Source: Verrucomicrobiia bacterium
GTDB taxonomy: Bacteria; Verrucomicrobiota; Verrucomicrobiia; Verrucomicrobiales; Akkermansiaceae
Reading direction: 5' to 3'
Length of the DNA: 64,000 bases
NCBI GenBank assembly: GCA_947462875.1
Contig: CANHQJ010000001.1
Coordinates: 62,001-126,000, forward strand
The stretch's first letter is position 1, and each line of letters opens with the position of its first letter. Positions 9,510-21,298 of this stretch are shown here, one piece after another. The notes under the pieces were generated by a model that worked only from the letters and a program-made list of their open reading frames with translations, was not told the origin of the DNA and did not search any database. The translations under genes and the position numbers were made by a program.

Positions 9510-11450
9510 ATGCGTAAAACCGCATTGTTTTTGACCATCCTGTTGATCGCTCCGCCCGGCTTGCTCCACGCCGTTGACGCTCGCGATCACCTCTCGCCGC
9601 ATCAGCGCGGGATCTTGGAATCGAAGTCGCCTCCGCCGCAGGAATATCGTTTCAGCTTCGATGCTCCTGCCGGGCCGCAGTTCACGGAGGCGGAGAAGGA
9701 GGCGCAACGTGAACGCGGAAAAGGCGTGATGCCGATGGTGATGAAGGCCTTTGCTAGTGGCGCGGGTGAGGTGCGTATCCCGCCGGGGGACTATCGATTC
9801 GGGCAGGAGCGTTGGCAGGGGGCGAAGGTGATTTACCCGCTCGGCTTTGAAAACATGCTGCGCGATGCGGAGCATCCCTTCGTGATCGATGCCACGGGCG
9901 CGTCGTTTTGGTTCGACCTGGATGACAAGCAGATGCCGCCGGGGCATCGCTGCGTGGGCTTTCGGAACTGCCGCAACATCGTCCTGCGCGGTGCCATCAT
10001 CGACCGTGGCACACGCGGCTGCATCGAAGGCCGGATCACGCGCATCGATCGGGAGGGCAATCGTTTCGAAATCCAGCCGTCGCCTGGCATCGTGGTGCCC
10101 ACGACTTACCATGGCGGTGACGAGCAGCGCTTGTTTCCCTTCAAGAGCGACGGCCGCTTCTGCGTGCCGCTCTACGACTTGCAGGCCGGTGTGCGGAAGC
10201 TGCGATACAAAGACATCACGCCTTCCGAGGGCGGCCGTTACTGGGTCAATATGCTTGAGCCGCAGCTTATGGAGCGCCTTCACGATGCGAACTGGGAGCG
10301 TGCCTATGGCGACCTCGGCGTGGTGCGCGTGGGTGACGGTCTTTCCTGCCTCTACACCGGCGCGGGGGCCATCGTGCTGGAAGACTCCGCCAATCTCACG
10401 TTGCACGGCGTCAGCGTTTATGTCGCCAAAGGCGGCCCCAGCGAGAGCGGCGGCGATGGAGCGCATCTGTGGAAGGACTGCTACTTCGGCCCTCGACCCG
10501 GCACCAGCCAGTGGAAAGGCGCGGACGGCTTCCTCTGCCGCTCCACGCGCCATGGCTGCGTGATGGACAACGTCACCATCCGGCACACCGCCGATGATTT
10601 GCAGAACTTCCACGGCATCTGGGGCAAGGTGAAATCCGTGTCCGGAAAACAGGTTACGCTCGAGACGAATGGCGCGCTGCTTCCCACGCTTCGCAACGCC
10701 CGTGCTGGTGACCGGCTGCGCTTCATCCATCGCAAAAACGGCACCCTGCTCGGCGAGGCTAAGCTCATCTCGCACCACGATTACCAACTCACCGTCGATC
10801 AAGACGCCACGCCCTTTGCCGAAGCGCAGGCCGAGTGGCTCGACCACGAATGCGCGGGCTGGGTGGTGCAAAACTGCCGCTGGGAAGACAATTTTCAGCG
10901 CCTGCTCATCATGTCCGGCCCCGGTCTCGTGCGCGGCTGCACCTTCACCCGTATGGGCAGCAACATCAGCCTCAACACCGGCATGGGCCTCGTCGGTGGC
11001 ATCCCCAGCGACATCACCATCACCGACAATACGTTCCTTGATGTCAGCTCACGCCCCCACCAGCCCGCCATCGAGGCGCACGCTCACAATGCGCAAGGCG
11101 GTGCCGGCATCCCGCCCATCGAGCGCCTCGTCATTACTGGCAACACCATCACCCGCAGCGGTGGCCCGGCCATGAGACTCATCGGCATCCGCGACTCCCG
11201 TATTGAGGACAACGTCATCGACTCTCCCGTTCGCGCCACCATCATTGCCAGGCCCAACGAGGAATCCGCACGCCAGGCCATCCTGCTACGCCACTGCACC
11301 CGCGTTTCGCTGAAAAGCAACAGACTTATCGATCCCGAAAACCACACGCAGCCTGATGCCAAAAGCCGCAGTCGCGTTCTGGGGCTCGAAGCGACGAAAG
11401 ATATCACGCTGGATGAGCATAAGCTCGAAGATTCTCCGAACGTGCGGTAA
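9510..11450 (+). CDS. Exported right-handed beta-helix protein
   Basis: Exported protein of 646 residues, signal peptide MRKTALFLTILLIAPPGLLHA. Parallel beta-helix rungs are suggested by repeated short turns such as NLTLHGVSVYV, GCVMDNVTIRHT, GLVRGCTFTRMG, SDITITDNTFLDVSS, RLVITGNTITRSGG and SRIEDNVIDSP, spread over roughly residues 150-620. Such folds serve polysaccharide lyases, hydrolases and adhesins. The N-terminal part resembles the linker of pectate-lyase-like proteins, but no catalytic set can be assigned. It lies between the alpha-2-macroglobulin gene and a relic of a second alpha-2-macroglobulin gene, so it may have been inserted or left there by recombination. Confidence 0.75.
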   Translation: MRKTALFLTILLIAPPGLLHAVDARDHLSPHQRGILESKSPPPQEYRFSFDAPAGPQFTEAEKEAQRERGKGVMPMVMKAFASGAGEVRIPPGDYRFGQERWQGAKVIYPLGFENMLRDAEHPFVIDATGASFWFDLDDKQMPPGHRCVGFRNCRNIVLRGAIIDRGTRGCIEGRITRIDREGNRFEIQPSPGIVVPTTYHGGDEQRLFPFKSDGRFCVPLYDLQAGVRKLRYKDITPSEGGRYWVNMLEPQLMERLHDANWERAYGDLGVVRVGDGLSCLYTGAGAIVLEDSANLTLHGVSVYVAKGGPSESGGDGAHLWKDCYFGPRPGTSQWKGADGFLCRSTRHGCVMDNVTIRHTADDLQNFHGIWGKVKSVSGKQVTLETNGALLPTLRNARAGDRLRFIHRKNGTLLGEAKLISHHDYQLTVDQDATPFAEAQAEWLDHECAGWVVQNCRWEDNFQRLLIMSGPGLVRGCTFTRMGSNISLNTGMGLVGGIPSDITITDNTFLDVSSRPHQPAIEAHAHNAQGGAGIPPIERLVITGNTITRSGGPAMRLIGIRDSRIEDNVIDSPVRATIIARPNEESARQAILLRHCTRVSLKSNRLIDPENHTQPDAKSRSRVLGLEATKDITLDEHKLEDSPNVR

Positions 11451-11482
11451 CAAACTTTTCCCGCTCATCGAGTCTGGCATTC

Positions 11483-11557
11483 ATCGCGGAAATCCAGTGC
11501 ATGCACGTCGCCGAGCTCCAAAGCCACAGCGGCAGCGTGATGATCGAGGTGAAATGA
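11483..11557 (+). pseudogene. Remnant 3' end of a second alpha-2-macroglobulin gene
   Basis: These 75 bp, ending in TGA, match the last 75 bp of the intact alpha-2-macroglobulin gene (9316-9390) at 66 positions by my hand alignment, and the last 36 bp are identical. Read in the same frame they encode IAEIQCMHVAELQSHSGS plus the shared tail VMIEVK, against IAEIQCMYAPEFNSHSGS in the intact gene. Similarity stops sharply upstream of 11483. Some differences are synonymous (GCT/GCG, GAA/GAG), so this looks like the tail of a once-coding, already diverged paralogue and not a fresh duplication. No start or ribosome site belongs to it. Confidence 0.7.
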
Positions 11558-11607
11558 AGTGGCGGGAAAAACCTTGTCGTGTAGAGCATATTCGCTAGGG
11601 TGCTCGT

Positions 11608-13596
11608 ATGCAGTTACTGCTGCAACGATGGGTTTTGTTATCGGTTGCCGGCTTGTTGTGCGGTGGCGGAGTGGGGGCGTGGCGGCATCGGAAGACTGGG
11701 GCATCCAGCGGATCTGAGGCAAGCATCGTTCGATGGGATGAGGCGCAGTTTCGGCAGACGACAGACATCGATGCGGTGCGGATGATTGCTTTGCAACTGC
11801 CTGAAGCCGATGCACAAAAGTGTGCCGCCATCGCTCAGGCGATGTTGAGCAAACGTGTGCGCGTGGCGGTGAGGGGAGATTTTGATGCTGATTCGTCCAC
11901 TGTTCGCTATGAAGAAAGGCCGCTTTCCTCGCACGCGTGGGAGGGGTTGTTCAAACGCTGGATGCAAGTGGCACCGCAGGCGGCATGGGCTTTTGTAGAA
12001 AAGCATCAGAGCGATGAATTGCCGCTGCGCATTGCCGCCTTGAAGCAGTGGGCACTGCTCGATCCGCTGGCGGCCGTGAAAGCCGCTGGAGAAAGCATTT
12101 CATCTGAGGAGAAATGGGCCATCCTCGCGGCATGCTTGGAGGAAAGACCTTTGATCGGGCTGCAACATTGCGTCGAATGGGGAGTTACTATCACTCCGTC
12201 TCACATCAACAATCCCAGCGCTTACACTGGTTCGGATCTTCTGAGAGAATTGCTGCAAAAACTCGCGGAACAATCACCGCGTGAGGCACTGGACTTCTGC
12301 CAAGCTCATTATCCACCACTCGTAGGGGAGGTTTGCGCCGGATGGATGCGCAAGGATGCGGCGGCTTGCTTGAGGTGGATCGGCGGACAGCCCGTCAAAG
12401 CGCAGAGGGAGATGTTGATAACCCTCACGGTGCAACCTGATGTCAGTGCGGATGCTGTGAGGCGATTCGTTGCCTTGAGAGAGCCGGGTGAGGATTGTGA
12501 TGCATTTGAGCCGGGTTTGTCTTCGATCGCCCGACGCAATGTCCCGCTCGCGCAATCATTGATCGATGAGCTGTTCCCCAATCCCATCGACCGGATTCTG
12601 CTGCGGGAGCAAGTCGTCGCTGCTTTTGCATACACGGATCCGCGCAAGGCTTTGGATTTCCTGATGCCATCGCTGCGTGAGTCTTGGCCACTTTATTTGG
12701 GGCCGCAACTGCCGCGGAAAATGGCACCCGGACACGACTATGATGAAGGTCCCAATTATGGCGAAGCTTCTGAATATTTTGAGGAATTCCTCAGTTTGGG
12801 ACCTCAAGCGGGGGTGACAAAAGAGGAGGTGCTTAGGCTCCTCGGTGACATTCATCCCCAGCATCGTCGTTGGATCATTGATAGCAATGGGGACAGCATC
12901 GCGAAACATTTGGGCCGCCCTGCGGAGTGGATGCCACAACTTTGCGAGGGAATTCCGCGCGATGAAGTGAGCGATTTGGTCTACGGATTGGATGTTTCCT
13001 CTTCACGAGAGATGGCGGAGGAAATGCAGGCGACTCCCGCCGGTGCTGTGCGCGATGCCATGGCGGAGTATGCACTCGAAATGATGTTAGATGAAGACCA
13101 GCCTGTGGAGATGGTCGTGGAACGTGCGAAAGAGTGGGGAGGGGATGTGAATTGGTATATGATTTATGACGCCTGGCTAGAAAAGTCTCCCGAGCAGGTT
13201 CTGGATCATTTGATGGGCAGACATGATGCTAGGGCTAGCGAATGGCAAAAAGTCATCTATGGCACATACTCGACACGAGCCGATGTCCTAGAACGTGCGG
13301 TGGAGCGAATGCCGCAGGGGGAATTGCGGGAGTCGGCTGTGGATTCGTTATCGGGTGCTGCGCTCAGCCGGAACAATGACGTGGTGACTGCGATCTACTG
13401 GGCCACCGAGATCAGAAATCGCGATCAGCGCAAGCGGGTGATGCAGACTTTGTGGCAAAATTGGCAGAGTGAGGAATCGTCTGCGAGGGATCCCAAAATC
13501 ATCGAAGGCGTGCGACAAAACATCGAAAACTCGCCGCTCGATGCCGCCGAGAAACGGCGTTGGCTGGAGCGTCTGGAAAGAGAGGTGCTGCGGTGA
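11608..13596 (+). CDS. Membrane-anchored or exported alpha-helical repeat protein, function unknown
   Basis: I do not recognise a named family. The 662-residue protein begins with a hydrophobic segment (WVLLSVAGLLCGGGVGAW), then carries degenerate helical repeats built around DPxAAxxAA or PxxALDFC-like turns (LDPLAAVKAAGES, SPREALDFCQAHYPP, DPRKALDFLMP, SPEQVLDHLMG). Such HEAT- or TPR-like proteins are frequent in Verrucomicrobiota. The ATG at 11608 has a fair Shine-Dalgarno (AGGGTG, about 5-6 nt away). It overlaps the next gene by 4 bp, so the two form an operon of related proteins. Confidence 0.7.
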   Translation: MQLLLQRWVLLSVAGLLCGGGVGAWRHRKTGASSGSEASIVRWDEAQFRQTTDIDAVRMIALQLPEADAQKCAAIAQAMLSKRVRVAVRGDFDADSSTVRYEERPLSSHAWEGLFKRWMQVAPQAAWAFVEKHQSDELPLRIAALKQWALLDPLAAVKAAGESISSEEKWAILAACLEERPLIGLQHCVEWGVTITPSHINNPSAYTGSDLLRELLQKLAEQSPREALDFCQAHYPPLVGEVCAGWMRKDAAACLRWIGGQPVKAQREMLITLTVQPDVSADAVRRFVALREPGEDCDAFEPGLSSIARRNVPLAQSLIDELFPNPIDRILLREQVVAAFAYTDPRKALDFLMPSLRESWPLYLGPQLPRKMAPGHDYDEGPNYGEASEYFEEFLSLGPQAGVTKEEVLRLLGDIHPQHRRWIIDSNGDSIAKHLGRPAEWMPQLCEGIPRDEVSDLVYGLDVSSSREMAEEMQATPAGAVRDAMAEYALEMMLDEDQPVEMVVERAKEWGGDVNWYMIYDAWLEKSPEQVLDHLMGRHDARASEWQKVIYGTYSTRADVLERAVERMPQGELRESAVDSLSGAALSRNNDVVTAIYWATEIRNRDQRKRVMQTLWQNWQSEESSARDPKIIEGVRQNIENSPLDAAEKRRWLERLEREVLR

Positions 13597-14987
13597 AAAA
13601 GTCTTTGATGGGATGTATCATTTCATTCATCGCAGGCTATGCCTTTTTTGCGATGCGTGATGATGATTCGTCATCGTCGAGTCGACAAACAGAGGATTTT
13701 CTATCCGGGCGTGAAGCAAGCGCGCGCACCACAGACATGGTGGATGCCTACCACGATCTGATGATGGACGATGAGCAGAAATTCCAAATGGCTCTGGATC
13801 AAGCGAATCGTCTCTCTGATTTGTTAGGACTGGTGGAAAAGGTATGCGATCAGTCTGTCAAAGGGATTGCCATCACTCAATCATCGTTCAAGTTGATCAT
13901 TGATAAAATCGCTCGATTGTTTCCGAAAGAAGCATTGGATTACTACGAATCCTGCCCCACGGACGCCATAATGAATATGGATGTCTATCGCGACATCTTG
14001 TCAAAATGGGCTGAACTGGATTTCACAGCGTGCATGGCGTATCTGCAGAACAAGCCGGATATTTTCGATTGGGATTTTGCCCGCAATTGGGGCACATTTG
14101 CTGATCGACGATTCAAGACCAACCCTCAGGATTGTATCGATGTGTTTCAGGGCTTCAGCGAGGACATGCAGAGATGGCTGATCACTGAATCTAATATGGA
14201 GGCTGATCTGCAAAAAGCGCTGCTTCCTCTGATCAAAGATCAGGTTTTGATGGCAAAGATCAAAGATGACTTGGCGAAAAACAAGGCTGTTGTTGAGCTA
14301 ACGCACAAAAAAATGTTAGATGAGGTCGATGCCGCATGGCAGAAGGAGGCTGTGGCGAGAGAGCCTTCGCAAATCGAACAGTGGAAAAAGGCATGGCATA
14401 AGGAGTGCCCTGCACCAGAAGTCATGGTGAGTGCCATTCGGTCTTTGCCCGAGCGTGAAGATCGCCTTTACCTGTTGAAATGGATTACCAAAGCGAGGCG
14501 GGTTTCGCTCGACTCTGAATATGAGGCCCCTGAAGCATGGATGGAGCGGGTTTCCACGGTGTTGCGGGAATCGGGGGAGATTCCTGATTCTTTGCCTGAA
14601 TTGCCTGATGGCGATGATCAACCGTATCGCAAGCTCTTGGCGGAATGGTTGCCGCAGCAGTCTCCTGCGATGCAGCGGGCATGGTCCGAGGCAGTGGTGC
14701 GATTTCAGGAACCTGCGCAGTCATTGGCATGGGCGGAAACGTTGGCCACGGAGTCCTTGCGGCATGACATGCGCGATCTGGCATGGGAGCGCTGGGTGGC
14801 GACCAGTGCGAGGGAAGCAGCCCCAGCGCTCATGAAGCAAGCGACACCTGATGAGCTGGAAATCCATTTGCCCGATGCCGTTTATGGCTGGGCGGTGTGG
14901 GACTATGCAGCGGCCAAACAATGGCTCGATGCCCAGCCGGATTCCCCAGCCAAAACGCAGGCGCTGGAGAAGATCCGTGGTCAGTGA
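13593..14987 (+). CDS. Second membrane-anchored helical repeat protein, function unknown
   Basis: Hypothetical protein of 464 residues. GTG at 13593 was chosen as the start: it overlaps the stop of the upstream gene (GTGA), has AGAGAGG at about 7 nt, and gives an N-terminal hydrophobic anchor (MGCIISFIAGYAFFAM) followed by an acidic/serine linker (DDDSSSSS). The rest is alpha-helical with the same kind of repeats as its upstream neighbour (FPKEALDYYESCP, DYAAAKQWLDAQPDS). The two are probably diverged paralogues translated together. No catalytic motif is visible. Confidence 0.7.
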   Translation: MKKSLMGCIISFIAGYAFFAMRDDDSSSSSRQTEDFLSGREASARTTDMVDAYHDLMMDDEQKFQMALDQANRLSDLLGLVEKVCDQSVKGIAITQSSFKLIIDKIARLFPKEALDYYESCPTDAIMNMDVYRDILSKWAELDFTACMAYLQNKPDIFDWDFARNWGTFADRRFKTNPQDCIDVFQGFSEDMQRWLITESNMEADLQKALLPLIKDQVLMAKIKDDLAKNKAVVELTHKKMLDEVDAAWQKEAVAREPSQIEQWKKAWHKECPAPEVMVSAIRSLPEREDRLYLLKWITKARRVSLDSEYEAPEAWMERVSTVLRESGEIPDSLPELPDGDDQPYRKLLAEWLPQQSPAMQRAWSEAVVRFQEPAQSLAWAETLATESLRHDMRDLAWERWVATSAREAAPALMKQATPDELEIHLPDAVYGWAVWDYAAAKQWLDAQPDSPAKTQALEKIRGQ

Positions 14988-14993
14988 CCGTGG

Positions 14994-15626
14994 CTATTGA
15001 AATTTTTTCTTATCCTCTGCCACCGGCCAGACGCGCTTCAGCTCTGTTGCTTGTGCGAGATCGCGCGGGGTGATGATTTCGCGTGTCAGGGGAATTTCCT
15101 CCGTGCCTTCCAGTGCGACGATGACTTTGCGATACGGCTGCCAGTTCAATTCTTTCAGTTGAACCGTTTTTCCCAGTCCCGTGCCGGTAGCGGATTTCCA
15201 GCCGCGATAAATCAGTTCCGAACAATAAATCGCCTGATCGTCGAACCGATAGCGGGCGTCATAGGGCTTGCCGAGATCGCGCTTCATCGCGGTGATGGCA
15301 GCGGCGATGTGTTTTTGCGATGGCTCCTGCAAGCGGTAGGCCCAGATTTTTTTTCCGCGTCCGCGCTCGCGCCACGTGCTGAGAGGGATGATGGTCACGG
15401 GGCCGATCGCCTCGATCACATGCCATTCCTTATCCTGCCAGAGCACCATGCCGCAATGAGAATACGGTGAGCCCGTTGCGCCCTCGATGGTATCGACCAA
15501 ATCCAGCCCCCACGGATTCGGCAGCGACTGGAAAACCACATCCCCTTGCTGCGGTAGATACGTTTCCGGATTACCCCAGGCCAACGAGGCACTGACGCAC
15601 AAGCTGAGAAAGATGTTTTTTACCAT
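14994..15626 (-). CDS. YiiX/YebB-like permuted papain-fold amidase, exported
   Basis: Exported protein of 210 residues with signal peptide MVKNIFLSLCVSASLAWG. It matches the permuted NlpC/P60 (YiiX/YaeF) family: the N-terminal QQGDVVFQ, SPYSHCGMVLW carrying the catalytic histidine, and a late YCSELIYRGW that supplies the cysteine nucleophile in this permuted arrangement. Family members are thought to hydrolyse amide bonds in peptidoglycan, lipids or small molecules; the substrate here is unknown. It converges with the helical repeat gene across 6 bp. Confidence 0.8.
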   Translation of the reverse strand: MVKNIFLSLCVSASLAWGNPETYLPQQGDVVFQSLPNPWGLDLVDTIEGATGSPYSHCGMVLWQDKEWHVIEAIGPVTIIPLSTWRERGRGKKIWAYRLQEPSQKHIAAAITAMKRDLGKPYDARYRFDDQAIYCSELIYRGWKSATGTGLGKTVQLKELNWQPYRKVIVALEGTEEIPLTREIITPRDLAQATELKRVWPVAEDKKKFQ

Positions 15627-15689
15627 GGGAAAAATATAGCGAATTTCTCCCCGCAGGTCAATACGCTCGCGATTCTTGGATCGGAAGGA

Positions 15690-16685
15690 TCAGCAACAAG
15701 AGGGTGAGGCTTCCTTGGAGAGATCGCAGGAGGGGGCGGTCATGTCGGGATTCGGCAGCTGGGTGCCGAGGCCGAGTTTGGTCAGGAGCGTGCGGTCTTT
15801 TTCCACGGCGGGGTTTTTCGCCGTGAGCAGTTTGTCACCGTAAAAGATCGAGTTCGCACCGGCGTAGAAGCAGAGTGTTTGCGCTTCCTCCGTGAGCATG
15901 GTGCGGCCGGCGGAGAGGCGGACTTTTGCCTTCGGCACGGCGATGCGGGTGACGGCGATCATGCGTGCCAGATCGAGCGGATCGACCTGCGGATTTTCCG
16001 CGAGCGGGGTGCCGGGCATGGGCATGAGGGCATTGATGGGAATGGACTCGGGTTGGGGATTGAACTCCGAGATCACCTCTAACATTTTCAGTCGATCCTC
16101 GATGGTTTCACCCAGTCCGAGAATGCCGCCGCAGCAGACCGACATGCCGGCATCCTGCGCGTGGCGGATGGTGCGCAGGCGGTCCTCAAAGGTGTGCGTG
16201 CTGACGATGTTCGGGTAGTGTTCCGGTGAGGTATCGACGTTGTGATTGTAGGCGGTGACGCCCGCCTGTTTCAGCGCGGCGGCTTCTTCCGCGCCCAGCT
16301 CGCCGAGAGTGACGCAGACTTCCATGCCGAGCTTGGCGACATCGTTGACGATATCGAGCACCTGCTCGAAGCGCTGCGTACCCATGCGCACACCGCGCCA
16401 GGCGGCACCCATGCAGAAGCGGGTGGATCCTGTGGCACGGGCTTGCAGGGCGCGCTCCATCACGGATTCTTTCGACATCAGGCGCTCCACTTCCACACCC
16501 GACTTGTAGCGGGCCGACTGCGCGCAATACGAACAATCCTCCGAGCAGCCGCCCGTCTTGATCGATAGCAGTGTGCAAAGCTGCACCTCCTGTGCGGGCC
16601 AGTTTTCCTTGTGAACAGCGCGGGATTGATCGATGAGTTCGAACAGCGGCAATTGATAGAGAGCGGTGAGTTGATCGTAGGTCAT
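15690..16685 (-). CDS. bioB: Biotin synthase
   Basis: Radical SAM enzyme that inserts sulfur into dethiobiotin, the last step of biotin synthesis; 331 residues, close to the usual length. The [4Fe-4S] motif CxxxCxxC is seen in GGCSEDCSYCAQSARY (about residues 47-62). Further family signatures are YNHNVDTSPEHYPNI, GGILGLGETIEDR and the late SAGRTMLTEEAQTLCFYAGANS. The C-terminus ends in a Cys-Cys pair. No other biotin genes are adjacent; the next gene on the same strand, upstream, encodes an exported protein 18 bp away. The upstream sequence is pyrimidine-rich with no Shine-Dalgarno. Confidence 0.96.
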   Translation of the reverse strand: MTYDQLTALYQLPLFELIDQSRAVHKENWPAQEVQLCTLLSIKTGGCSEDCSYCAQSARYKSGVEVERLMSKESVMERALQARATGSTRFCMGAAWRGVRMGTQRFEQVLDIVNDVAKLGMEVCVTLGELGAEEAAALKQAGVTAYNHNVDTSPEHYPNIVSTHTFEDRLRTIRHAQDAGMSVCCGGILGLGETIEDRLKMLEVISEFNPQPESIPINALMPMPGTPLAENPQVDPLDLARMIAVTRIAVPKAKVRLSAGRTMLTEEAQTLCFYAGANSIFYGDKLLTAKNPAVEKDRTLLTKLGLGTQLPNPDMTAPSCDLSKEASPSCC

Positions 16686-16703
16686 GAGAAAAGGAGAAAA
16701 AGG

Positions 16704-17384
16704 TTAGCGCACCCAGCCACCGGATACGGCGGGGAATTTGCCTTGGGAAAGCGAGCGGTAGTCGGTCTTGCCGCGCGCGCCTTCGAGAGGCACGCCGAGC
16801 TTGGATTTCCAGATGGCGGACATGCTCTCACCGGTGTGGCAGCCCCAGGATTTGCAGTAGGCATTGCGGGCGAAAACCGAGGAACTGATGCGCCCGAGCT
16901 CGCTCTCATGCAGCCACTGCGTGCAAGTGGCGATGATTTCCGTGCCGTAATCAAGGCAGAAGCAGTGCTTGTTCGAGTGGCCGAAGTAGTCGAAGGTTTG
17001 AATTTTCCCGCGTCCACGGGAATTCATCGCGCGAATCAGATCAGAGCCGGAATTGATCCACACAATCGATGCGCCGCGTTTGCTGGCCTGCTGATTGATC
17101 ATGCCGATGTAATTTTGTCGGTCCTCACGACCGCGCATTTCGTAGCCGGGGCGATAGACGATCCAGACGATGGGAGCTTGTTTGCCATAGACCTGGCGAA
17201 TTTCATCCATGCGCATGGTGCCGCCGCGGATGAAATTCGCCCACCAGCGGTCGTGTTGGTCTTCCGGCACACGGTATTGTTCCCAGCGCTTCAAGGAAGG
17301 ACCACCGGAGACGATGACGTGGTCGGCCATGCTGAAGAGGGGGAAAAGGCAGCAAATGAGCGTGAGTAAAAGGCGATGGATCAT
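16704..17384 (-). CDS. Exported protein of unknown function with possible caspase-like His/Cys dyad
   Basis: Exported protein of 226 residues, signal peptide MIHRLLLTLICCLFPLFSMA. I do not recognise a named family. Two motifs resemble the catalytic elements of clan CD (caspase/CHAT-like) peptidases: FDYFGHSN with His136 after a hydrophobic strand, and KSWGCHTGES with Cys182, the form CxTG seen in CHAT proteins. The 46-residue spacing is plausible for that fold. The mature protein has several further cysteines (141, 143, 154, 177). GTG at 17387 is an alternative start one codon upstream. It lies 18 bp upstream of bioB but need not be functionally related. Confidence 0.6.
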   Translation of the reverse strand: MIHRLLLTLICCLFPLFSMADHVIVSGGPSLKRWEQYRVPEDQHDRWWANFIRGGTMRMDEIRQVYGKQAPIVWIVYRPGYEMRGREDRQNYIGMINQQASKRGASIVWINSGSDLIRAMNSRGRGKIQTFDYFGHSNKHCFCLDYGTEIIATCTQWLHESELGRISSSVFARNAYCKSWGCHTGESMSAIWKSKLGVPLEGARGKTDYRSLSQGKFPAVSGGWVR

Positions 17385-17515
17385 CACGCAGGGAGACTAG
17401 GGGATTTCCGGAGCTTTGCCAAACAAAAACAGGAGGGGAAAGGACAGCGGCGACGGGATGCGCATTCTCGTGAGCGAAGGATTGCATTTTTCCGAAACCG
17501 TGGCATGGACAGGGC

Positions 17516-18409
17516 ATGAAAAAGCGCATCGGGGTGATCGGGGTAACGGGCTTTGTCGGGCGGTATCTGGCGGCGGCGCTCGCAGGTCGCGGCGATGAGG
17601 TGGTGGGATTCAGCCGCAGCGGGGCGGGGGAGGTGCCGGGGGTGCTGGAGTGGCGGCGCTCGGGCGACTGGGATCTTTCCGGGCTGGATGGCATCATCAA
17701 CCTGGCAGGGGAGCGCGTGGATCAACGCTGGACGGCATCGAACCGAAAAAAATTCGAGCAGAGCCGGGTGGGGGTGGCTGGAGATATTGTGGCGGCTCTC
17801 GGGGCGATGGATTTTCCCGCGCGTCCCAAGGTATGGGTGAATGCCTCGGCGGTGGGGTTTTACGGTGATCGCGGGGATGAGGTGCTAGACGAAGGATCGC
17901 CGCGGGGCGAGGGCTATCTGGCGCAGTTGTGTGTGGACTGGGAGGCGGCGACGAGCGGTGTGGCGGCGTTGGGCGTGCGCTGTGTGATGGTGCGCATCGG
18001 CATGGTGCTGGGGCGCGGCGGGATGGCATGGGACAGGCTGCGTATGGTCTTCAAGCTGGGCGCGGGAGCGCGGCTCGGATCGGGAAAGCAGTGGATGCCG
18101 TGGATTCACGTGGAGGATCTGGTGGCGGGGATATTGTTTTCGTTAGACAATCAGACGATCCTCGGTCCGGTGAATGGCGTTTCGCCCGCGCCCGAAACCA
18201 ATCGCGATTTCACGAAAAAACTGGCGCTTGCCCTGCGCAGGCCGGCGCCATGGGTGGCTCCGGCGTTTGTGTTGCGGGCGATTTTCGGCGAGTTCGGCGA
18301 TTTTCTGTTAGGAGGGCAGCGCGTGATGCCGCGGGTATGGCAAGAGGCGGGTTTTGTTTTCAGGTATCCGACCCTGGAGCAGGCGCTGGAAGAACTTTGT
18401 CGGAAATAG
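17516..18409 (+). CDS. TIGR01777-family (YfcH-like) NAD(P)-dependent epimerase
   Basis: Short-chain dehydrogenase/reductase-like protein of 297 residues. The nucleotide-binding motif GVTGFVGRYL is at residues 9-18, NLAGE follows near residue 62, and SAVGFYGDRGDE holds the YxxxK-region equivalent of this subfamily. The C-terminus (PAPWVAPAFVLRAIFGEFGDFLLGGQRVMP) matches the DUF1731 tail typical of TIGR01777 proteins. The biological substrate of this family is not established. It precedes the uvrA-type gene by 45 bp on the same strand. Confidence 0.88.
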   Translation: MKKRIGVIGVTGFVGRYLAAALAGRGDEVVGFSRSGAGEVPGVLEWRRSGDWDLSGLDGIINLAGERVDQRWTASNRKKFEQSRVGVAGDIVAALGAMDFPARPKVWVNASAVGFYGDRGDEVLDEGSPRGEGYLAQLCVDWEAATSGVAALGVRCVMVRIGMVLGRGGMAWDRLRMVFKLGAGARLGSGKQWMPWIHVEDLVAGILFSLDNQTILGPVNGVSPAPETNRDFTKKLALALRRPAPWVAPAFVLRAIFGEFGDFLLGGQRVMPRVWQEAGFVFRYPTLEQALEELCRK

Positions 18410-18454
18410 TGGATTGCAGGAAAGGGCAATCGGCGTTTGAATGGCGCTGTGGAA

Positions 18455-21277
<2,823 letters not shown>

Positions 21278-21298
21278 GAATTTCAAACAAAACCGCTC

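Noticed and set aside
9303-10871. A 522-residue minus-strand frame opposite the beta-helix gene
   Set aside because: Its composition (His, Arg, Ala rich) and lack of motifs mark it as a complement shadow; the plus-strand frame has a signal peptide and beta-helix rungs.
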